In this document: in pieces, positions 57,870 to 64,000 of the stretch
How the letters are laid out: every line of letters begins with the position of its first letter
How positions within the stretch are numbered: position 1 is the first letter of the stretch
Source of the DNA: Deferribacteres bacterium
GTDB taxonomy: Bacteria; Zhuqueibacterota; Zhuqueibacteria; Zhuqueibacterales; Geothermadaptataceae
Reading direction: 5' to 3'
DNA: 64,000 nucleotides
Assembly: GCA_020633675.1 (NCBI GenBank)
Contig: JACKDE010000005.1
Location: 372,001-436,000 of the forward strand
Made by a program: the position numbers and the translations under genes
Notes under the pieces: model-generated
Seen by the model: only the letters and a program-made list of their open reading frames with translations
What the model was told of the DNA's origin: nothing
Database searches by the model: none

Positions 57870-60497
57870 TTATTGCTGCCAGTTATGCAGTACTTTGGCA
57901 GACCGGAACAACATGTCAGCCGATTGCAGAATTTTGCCGCGCAACCGACGAGGATAATTTGGATTTTCCTGCAAAAATTGCGCAACGACTTCGGCTGCTT
58001 CCGCAGATTGGTGGCCGCTGAGCGTTGCGTCGAGCCAGCGTTTTGGAAAGAAAATATCTCCGGTGCGCTGAATTTCTTCCAGCAAATCCAGGCTGAGCCG
58101 CAGATAGTCGCGCGCCATCTCAGCGCGCAGCGGGTGGTGTAGATAGTGCAATGCGGTCAACACCCACGCTTCCCGGTGGCGGTTACGCACATCCTGCAAG
58201 CTGAGAAAAAAAGCGTCGCGCACGGCAGCATCTGCATACAAAGCAGGCGCCACAAATCGCAGGCGATCAGCGCGATCCTGGTTGTCGATGCGCTCGATTT
58301 GCTGTTGCACTATATCGGCGCTGCCCGCCACGTCACGCACAGCCAGTTCCATCGCGATGGTGGTAAAGTCATTCTCTGAAAATGGCAGGCCGCTCACCGT
58401 GATCGTTTTCTGCCAAATCTGCAGCAGTTTCTGTACACCGTCTGGCGTAAGCGCCATATCGCGAAAGGCGCGGAAAAAGCTCGCCTTTACATTCGCCTGC
58501 GGAGAGTCAGCCATTTTTTGCCACAGCACATCCTCCAGCGCGGGCGCAATCTCACGCCGAATATCATCAGTAAAAAATTGCCAATAGATTGTGTGCAGCA
58601 TCTCCAAAGCACGCTGCACAATCTGTGTGTTGCTTTCAACGAGAATCACGCTTTGCAGCGTCGCCAAAAGCTGCGCGGGCATGATTTTTTCATTGAGAAA
58701 TTCTTCCCATAACGTGAGCAGCGCCACCCCGCGCAGAACAGGCTCTCCCAGGGTATGCGCGTGCTGTAGCAAATACTCCCTGCTGTCTGCATCGAGCGCA
58801 AAGTAGCCGTAACCTGCACCATCGCCGTTTCCCAACACAAAATTGATCTCGCCAGTATCCGTTGGTAATTCAATGCTGTTTTGCGATTCGCGCAGGGCTA
58901 CAGGAAAGCGATACAGCTTGTCGTCTGTGCTAACAACTGCCGTCAGATTTTGTGCCCACATCCGGCCCTTCCCGGTGGGGTCGCTTTGCCGGACCATCAA
59001 CTTCACAGGCTGTCCATCATTGCCATTTTCGGTAGCAGTTTCGATGGTGGGCATGCCCGCTTCGCCCACCCAGACCCTGCTCCATTTCTGCAGGTTTTCG
59101 TCACTCAACTCGTCCAAGATTTCGATCAATTGCGGCCAATTGGCATTGCCAAACGCAAATTGTGACAAATAGGTTTGAATGCCTTGCTGAAAGGCGGTTT
59201 CGCCAACCAGCCGCTCCAATTGCCGCATCACGATTGGCGCTTTTTGGTAGATGATTGCGCCGTACAGCGAGCCGGCCTCCTTTAAATTTTCAAGCTGCTG
59301 GCGGATCGGATTGGCGCCAGCAGTGCGATCCACTTCATACGCCGCCGGATAGTGAGCGAACAAAAAACGCAGTTCATGGTTAAGCTCAGGAAAAGCCGGG
59401 TTGGCAATTTTGGCAGCCATGAAATTAGCAAAGACTTCCTTCATCCAGACATCGTCGAACCAATTCATGGTGACCAGATCGCCGAACCAAATATGCGCAG
59501 TTTCGTGGGCGATCAGGCTCGCACGTCCGAGTACGTCACTCTGCGTGGCTGAGGCATCCAGCAGCAGGCGGCTGGCGCGGTACAAAATCGCACCTGGGTG
59601 CTCCATACCACCGTACTGAAATGACGAAATCAGCACAAAGCCAAATTTGCTAAAAGGATACGGGATGCCGGTATAGGTTTCGAGCCAGGAGATGGCCTGA
59701 GCGTGTAAATCGAAAATCGCTTTCTGATTTTTCTCGATTTTTGAACGGTCGGTTTCGCGATGGTACATTTCCAGTGTACGGCCATCACGCACGGCAACGA
59801 TTTTATCGAACTCGCCAGCGGCAAACGAGAAAAGGTACGTTGGCAGGGCTGCTGTTTGCTCGAAAACAATGTTTTTGTGCGCAGAATCGCTGGTTTCTTT
59901 TTGTACCGGCCCATTTGTAACTGCATGCCAATGCGCTGGAATGTCCAGACTAAGCTGATAGCACGCTTTGAGATTTGGCTGGTCGAAGCAGGGAAAGGCT
60001 TCAGCCGCGCGGTCCGGCACGAACAGCGTGTACAGATAGTCTTTTGTGCGATTGAGTGGACCTTCGCCGGCAGTAAACTCAATGATGATGCGATTTTTGC
60101 CAAGTTGTACATGCTGGCTTTCGATGATAATGTGTCCATTCCTGAAGGTGTATGGAATGTCGCCAGCATCGACTTTGACCGAATGAAGATTTTCCGGGGC
60201 CGCAAAAAAATCAATTACAACAGGTTGCGAAAGCTCACTGAGCTGGAATTCAGCTTCGACGCGACCAGAAATCCCTGCGGATAGCGAATCAGGAATGGCA
60301 AAATTCACCATATAATGCAAATCGCTGATCGTGCCTGCCCGGTATGTCGCCAGTTCGAGAGAAACGCCTTCAGTCACGCTCAGCCGGGCCTGCTGTTGAC
60401 AGCTGAATAAGAACATAGCCAATAAAAGAAGAACACCGTTTTGATTCGCTTTGCAAAAGTTCGGCAGGTGCTTTTTGCAGGGCGGTAAACGATACAT
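57870..60497 (-). CDS. M1 family aminopeptidase, lipoprotein
   Basis: The 875-residue protein starts at ATG 60497 after GGAGG and has a lipobox (AMFLFSCQQ), so it is anchored in the envelope. The M1 catalytic core shows QYGGMEHPGAILY (GxMEN variant) and HETAHIWFGDLVTMNWFDDV with the zinc ligands HExxH, and the third ligand Glu in VWMKEVFANFM. A C-terminal helical ERAP-like domain follows. It removes N-terminal residues from peptides. It resembles PepN-type enzymes of Bacteroidota and relatives. Confidence 0.95.
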   Translation of the reverse strand: MYRLPPCKKHLPNFCKANQNGVLLLLAMFLFSCQQQARLSVTEGVSLELATYRAGTISDLHYMVNFAIPDSLSAGISGRVEAEFQLSELSQPVVIDFFAAPENLHSVKVDAGDIPYTFRNGHIIIESQHVQLGKNRIIIEFTAGEGPLNRTKDYLYTLFVPDRAAEAFPCFDQPNLKACYQLSLDIPAHWHAVTNGPVQKETSDSAHKNIVFEQTAALPTYLFSFAAGEFDKIVAVRDGRTLEMYHRETDRSKIEKNQKAIFDLHAQAISWLETYTGIPYPFSKFGFVLISSFQYGGMEHPGAILYRASRLLLDASATQSDVLGRASLIAHETAHIWFGDLVTMNWFDDVWMKEVFANFMAAKIANPAFPELNHELRFLFAHYPAAYEVDRTAGANPIRQQLENLKEAGSLYGAIIYQKAPIVMRQLERLVGETAFQQGIQTYLSQFAFGNANWPQLIEILDELSDENLQKWSRVWVGEAGMPTIETATENGNDGQPVKLMVRQSDPTGKGRMWAQNLTAVVSTDDKLYRFPVALRESQNSIELPTDTGEINFVLGNGDGAGYGYFALDADSREYLLQHAHTLGEPVLRGVALLTLWEEFLNEKIMPAQLLATLQSVILVESNTQIVQRALEMLHTIYWQFFTDDIRREIAPALEDVLWQKMADSPQANVKASFFRAFRDMALTPDGVQKLLQIWQKTITVSGLPFSENDFTTIAMELAVRDVAGSADIVQQQIERIDNQDRADRLRFVAPALYADAAVRDAFFLSLQDVRNRHREAWVLTALHYLHHPLRAEMARDYLRLSLDLLEEIQRTGDIFFPKRWLDATLSGHQSAEAAEVVAQFLQENPNYPRRLRGKILQSADMLFRSAKVLHNWQQ

Positions 60498-60607
60498 CTC
60501 GACCTCCCGTCGCTCATTTCACGTTCATCGCCAAGCAATATAGCTGGTCAGAACAGGACAGGCAAGCAAGAATCGACCACCTCCTTAGACTGGTTTGCAG
60601 TGCAAAC

Positions 60608-60642
60608 AAAAAGGCTTCGCGGTGGTTGCCGGGAAGCCTTTT
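60608..60642 (-). terminator. rho-independent terminator of metK
   Basis: AAAAGGCTTC (60609-60618) pairs with GAAGCCTTTT (60633-60642) over a 14-base loop. Read leftward, the stem is followed by T-rich sequence, 22 bases after the metK stop. Confidence 0.85.
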
Positions 60643-60663
60643 CATTGCCTGCATAAGTCTAAT

Positions 60664-61800
60664 CTATGCCTTCAAGGCATCGACCCGATCGGTAAGCTCC
60701 CAGGTAAAACCATCCTCATTGCGGCCGAAATGACCATATGCAGCGGTTTGCTGGTAGATGGGCCTGCGCAACTGCAACGACTTGATGATGCCAGATGGCG
60801 TCAAGTCAAAATTTGCTGAAACAGCCTGCTCAATTTTTTCCTCGGGGATGGTATTGGTTCCAAATGTATCGATGGAAACCGATACCGGTTCGACCACGCC
60901 GATTGCGTAAGCAAGCTGCAATTCGCAACGCTCGGCCAGTCCGGCAGCCACGATGTTTTTTGCAACCCAGCGCGCTGCGTAGGCAGCGGAACGGTCGACT
61001 TTGGTCGGATCTTTCCCCGAAAATGCGCCGCCACCATGGCGTCCCATGCCACCATAGGTATCGACGATGATCTTGCGACCGGTCAAGCCGGCGTCTCCCT
61101 GCGGGCCGCCAATCACAAACCGGCCTGTCGGATTGATATGGTATTTTACTTTATCGAAAGTGCCGATTCCGGATTCTTCCAGCACAGGCCGAATTACTGT
61201 CTCGATAATTTCGGAACGCAACTTCTCGTTAGTCACATCCGGATTATGCTGAGTTGAAAGCACAACCGTTTCGACAGCCACGGGTTTGCCATCTTCATAA
61301 CGAACAGAGACCTGTGATTTGCCATCCGGACGCAGGTAGTCGAGCGTATTGTTTTTGCGGACTTCTGCCAAGCGGCGGGTTATTTTATGGGCCAGCAGGA
61401 TGGGCATCGGCATCAGTTCATCGGTTTCTTTGGTGGCATAGCCAAACATCATGCCCTGATCGCCGGCGCCGAGACGATCTACTCCCATCGCAATGTCGGA
61501 CGATTGCTGATCGATACTCTGCAGCACGGCGCAGGTGTGAAAATCGAGGCCAAACTCGGCATTGGTGTAGCCGATACCTTTAACCGTATCGCGTACGAGG
61601 CTCGCGATATCGACGTATGTTTCTGTGGTAATTTCGCCGCCGACCAGGACCATGCCGGTCGTAACGAAGGTTTCACAAGCGACCCTTCCATTGGGATCGT
61701 CTTTCAGAACAGCATCGAGGACAGCATCGGAAACCTGATCCGCAATTTTATCCGGATGGCCTTCCGTAACCGACTCGGATGTAAACAGCTTTGAGGCCAT
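60664..61800 (-). CDS. metK: S-adenosylmethionine synthetase
   Basis: The start at ATG 61800 follows AAGGAG and gives 378 residues. Signatures are SESVTEGHPDKIADQVSDA, GAGDQGMMFGYA, GGAFSGKDPTKVDRSAAYAA and HGGGAFSGKD, covering the ATP- and Met-binding loops. The enzyme makes SAM from methionine and ATP. No SAM riboswitch is visible in the 190 bases upstream. Confidence 0.98.
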   Translation of the reverse strand: MASKLFTSESVTEGHPDKIADQVSDAVLDAVLKDDPNGRVACETFVTTGMVLVGGEITTETYVDIASLVRDTVKGIGYTNAEFGLDFHTCAVLQSIDQQSSDIAMGVDRLGAGDQGMMFGYATKETDELMPMPILLAHKITRRLAEVRKNNTLDYLRPDGKSQVSVRYEDGKPVAVETVVLSTQHNPDVTNEKLRSEIIETVIRPVLEESGIGTFDKVKYHINPTGRFVIGGPQGDAGLTGRKIIVDTYGGMGRHGGGAFSGKDPTKVDRSAAYAARWVAKNIVAAGLAERCELQLAYAIGVVEPVSVSIDTFGTNTIPEEKIEQAVSANFDLTPSGIIKSLQLRRPIYQQTAAYGHFGRNEDGFTWELTDRVDALKA

Positions 61801-61997
61801 TTGCACTCCTTTCTCTCCAGCTCATGTCAAGAGCCATTAAATGAACATAGAATAAATGGATTGTTGGCAGTTTCTTTTACGCTGATCTCGTTCGGCAGGC
61901 GCGAGACAACACTCTCTTGATCTTTTTGCAGACAATGACAACGTGAGCGGCATTTGAGGCAGCCGAAGCGAATATTTATCCAGCCGTCCTGCGCACT

Positions 61998-63770
61998 TTA
62001 AAAAATCAAATCCTTGAACTTCTGACGCATCTTTTTCATCATCATATCTTCGATCTCTTTCGGCGTCTTCATCTCCATCACCTGATTGGCTAACTCCACT
62101 GCTTCCGAATACTCGACTGAACGAATGATGTTTTTGATTTCAGGCAAAACGATCGGGCTGACGCTGAGCTCATCGATGCCGAGTCCCAGCAAAATCAGTG
62201 TCGCAAGCGGATTGCCGGCCATTTCGCCACACATACCAACCCAGGTGCCCTTTTTGTGAGCAGCATCAATCACGCTGCGAATCAAACGCAAAACTGCGGG
62301 GTGCAAATCTCTGTACAAATAGGCGATTCGCTCATTGCCGCGATCGACTGCCAGCGTGTATTGCACCAAATCATTGGTGCCGATGCTGAGGAAGTCCACC
62401 TCGTCCGCCAATAAATCGGTGATGACCGCAGAAGACGGCACTTCCACCATAACGCCGATATCGATTTTGTTGTGAAACGGAATACGCTTTTTGCTCAACT
62501 CTGCCTTGGCTTTTTCGAGCATTTGCTTGGCTTCAAGCAATTCGGAAATCCCTGAGATCATTGGAAACAAGATTTTGACATTACCATGCATGCTGGCGCG
62601 CAAAATAGCTTTCAGTTGCGTGATGAATATATCAGGACGTTCCAGGCAGATGCGGATAGCACGGTAGCCCAAATAGGGATTGTCTTCAGGCGGAATACTG
62701 ATATTTTGCGGACTCTTGTCGCCACCGACATCCAGAGTGCGGATGATGACCGGATATGGCCGGATGCGCTCGGCTACACTTCTGTATTCCTCAAACTGCT
62801 CTTCTTCAGTGGGTAATTCTTCTTTGGCGAGAAACAGAAAGTCGGTTCGGTATAAACCGATGCCTCGCGCGCCAAATTCGATGACATTGTCCAACTCGTC
62901 TGAAAACTCGAGATTGGCAGCCAGCTCGATCTCTTTTCCGTCAAGCGTCCGGGCTGGCAATGAACGAATTCTGGTGAGCTGCTGATTGATGGCATTGAGC
63001 TTTTTTTGGATTTGACGGTACCGGTCTATGGTCTTTTTATCGGGATTGATGTAAACAATCCCCTCGGTACCATCCAGAATAACGCGATCTTCATTTTGAA
63101 TGAACTCGGTTACACGATGCAGGCCGACCGCCGCAGGCACGCGAAATGAGCGCGCCATAATTGCCGAATGGCTGGTTTTGCCGCCTAGATCGGTAGCAAA
63201 TCCAAGAATTTTGTGCTTGTCGAGGGCGATGGTATCGGAGGGCGTTAAATCGCGTGCGACGATGATTGCCGCGCCTGTGAGCTTGTTCAGAAAATCAGTG
63301 CGATTGCCCTGAATATTTCTGATCACCCGGCGTTTGATATCGCGCAGGTCGGCTGCACGCTCACGCATATACTCATCATCTGAGCCTGCGAGTTGTTTTT
63401 GGTATTTTTCTATAATGCTGTAAAAAGCATAGTCTGCAGCCATTTTTCCTGCTTCAATGGCTTGCTTGGTTTCGTCGATCAGGTAGGGATCATCGAGAAA
63501 AAGATGGTGGGTTTCAAAAATCTTGGCATTTTCATCGCCGATACGACTGACCACGCTTTCAGTATCTTCTTTGAGCTCCTGCTTGGTTTTTTCGATGGCC
63601 TGGCAGAAGTTCTCGAGTTCTGTTTCGATTTCATTGTCGTCAATCCGGCGTTCTTCAATTTTGACCGACTCACCGGATAAAATGAAGGCCTTGCCTATAG
63701 CGATGCCTGGCGAAACAGCCACACCTTTAAAGCAATAATTCGCCCTTGGCTTAGTTTTTTTCTCGATCAT
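61998..63770 (-). CDS. ptsI: phosphoenolpyruvate-protein phosphotransferase (PTS enzyme I)
   Basis: The 590-residue enzyme takes phosphate from phosphoenolpyruvate and passes it to HPr. The phosphorylated His201 lies in GGKTSHSAIMARS. The PEP-binding barrel shows GARGIGLYRTDFLFL, IRTLDVGGDKSP, GTNDLVQYTLAVDRGNE and GMCGEMAGNP. The start ATG overlaps the HPr stop (ATGA). No sugar-specific EIIBC genes are visible in the window, so a transport or regulatory PTS are both possible. Confidence 0.97.
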   Translation of the reverse strand: MIEKKTKPRANYCFKGVAVSPGIAIGKAFILSGESVKIEERRIDDNEIETELENFCQAIEKTKQELKEDTESVVSRIGDENAKIFETHHLFLDDPYLIDETKQAIEAGKMAADYAFYSIIEKYQKQLAGSDDEYMRERAADLRDIKRRVIRNIQGNRTDFLNKLTGAAIIVARDLTPSDTIALDKHKILGFATDLGGKTSHSAIMARSFRVPAAVGLHRVTEFIQNEDRVILDGTEGIVYINPDKKTIDRYRQIQKKLNAINQQLTRIRSLPARTLDGKEIELAANLEFSDELDNVIEFGARGIGLYRTDFLFLAKEELPTEEEQFEEYRSVAERIRPYPVIIRTLDVGGDKSPQNISIPPEDNPYLGYRAIRICLERPDIFITQLKAILRASMHGNVKILFPMISGISELLEAKQMLEKAKAELSKKRIPFHNKIDIGVMVEVPSSAVITDLLADEVDFLSIGTNDLVQYTLAVDRGNERIAYLYRDLHPAVLRLIRSVIDAAHKKGTWVGMCGEMAGNPLATLILLGLGIDELSVSPIVLPEIKNIIRSVEYSEAVELANQVMEMKTPKEIEDMMMKKMRQKFKDLIF

Positions 63771-64000
63771 TCTTCGTTAAATTTCTGTTCAAAGAGGGCA
63801 ATCAACGCATCAACAGCTTCGGATTCGTCATCGCCATTGGCGGAAATCGTCAACTCAGCACCATTTTCTGCAGCGAGCATCATCACTCCCATAATGCTTT
63901 TACCGTTGACCACTTGCGAATCTCTACTGATGAAAACATCGGATTTAAATTTCGATGCGGTTTTCACCAACAAAGCAGCCGGCCTGGCATGCAAACCGAA
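63767..64000 (-). CDS. ptsH: phosphocarrier protein HPr, start beyond window edge
   Basis: The frame is open to the right edge, so the first residues are missing. The phosphorylated His site is in FGLHARPAALLVK, and the regulatory Ser46 site is KSIMGVMML, the target of HPr kinase in many bacteria. The C-terminus is ordinary (EAVDALIALFEQKFNEE). Its stop overlaps ptsI. Confidence 0.95.
   Translation of the reverse strand, partial: FGLHARPAALLVKTASKFKSDVFISRDSQVVNGKSIMGVMMLAAENGAELTISANGDDESEAVDALIALFEQKFNEE

Noticed and set aside
61807..61997. Possible SAM riboswitch upstream of metK
   Set aside because: The conserved core elements of SAM-I, SAM-II or SAM-IV aptamers were not found in this 190-base stretch.
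1..64000. tRNA genes, rRNA genes and CRISPR arrays
   Set aside because: No GGTTCGAATCC-like T-arm with a cloverleaf context, no rRNA core sequence and no regularly spaced direct repeats were seen on either strand.

Overview
The window is 64 kb of ordinary-density bacterial chromosome from a Gram-negative, double-membrane organism. Base composition is near 50% GC by eye, apart from one clearly AT-rich gene. Shine-Dalgarno sites of the AGGAGG type precede many genes. Lipoprotein signals are frequent. The window also holds a TonB-dependent receptor with a carboxypeptidase-regulatory-like plug extension, a DUF3810 protein, SPOR and Skp/OmpH proteins, and a holB-ricT-metG cluster. Together these suggest a member of the FCB group outside classical Bacteroidota, for example a Calditrichota/KSB1-like lineage. 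That placement is inference from gene content only. No rRNA, tRNA, CRISPR array, integrase or complete insertion sequence was seen.

Layout. 0-5 kb: the end of an ABC-2 exporter, a small unannotated lipoprotein, a beta-propeller-like lipoprotein, and a BlaI/BlaR-like pair in which the sensor carries an M23 (LytM) peptidase instead of a penicillin-binding domain. 5-13 kb: an Ada-like regulator/methyltransferase, a 38-codon peptide coupled to a TonB-like protein, a very large AAA ATPase with a disordered Pro/Gln-rich linker and a C-terminal membrane domain, an exported PqqB-like metallo-hydrolase and a DCC-family protein. 13-31 kb: a TonB receptor, DUF1232, DinB-like, two M28 peptidases, DUF3810, a c-type cytochrome, SanA-like, fructose-1,6-bisphosphatase with a YfcE-like phosphoesterase, PstS-like, an AlkZ-like glycosylase, dUTPase, a SPOR lipoprotein and an exported glycosylasparaginase. 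31-45 kb: tryptophan 2,3-dioxygenase coupled to a degenerate SDR, an outer-membrane protein followed by a frameshifted small lipoprotein, purK-purE, CPBP protease, a serine hydrolase, DUF4430, Nif3-like and a sugar ABC transporter without an ATPase. 45-64 kb: DUF1353, an ECF sigma/anti-sigma/secreted-protein operon, Skp, an AT-rich AAA-TOPRIM ATPase, metG-ricT-holB, a Rho_N protein, an AlkA-like glycosylase, an M1 aminopeptidase lipoprotein, metK, and PTS enzyme I with HPr running off the right edge.

Functional themes. Three separate alkylation-repair families (Ada-like, AlkZ-like, AlkA-like) occur within 53 kb. Envelope proteolysis is prominent: M28 twice, M1, M23 and M56. The most unusual items are the M56-M23 sensor with its BlaI repressor and an operator-like inverted repeat, the 1225-residue AAA membrane protein, the ECF operon with an unrecognised exported output protein, and the isolated AT-rich AAA-TOPRIM ATPase, which looks like a phage-defence type gene. 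All functional assignments come from motif recognition by eye; no database search was possible.
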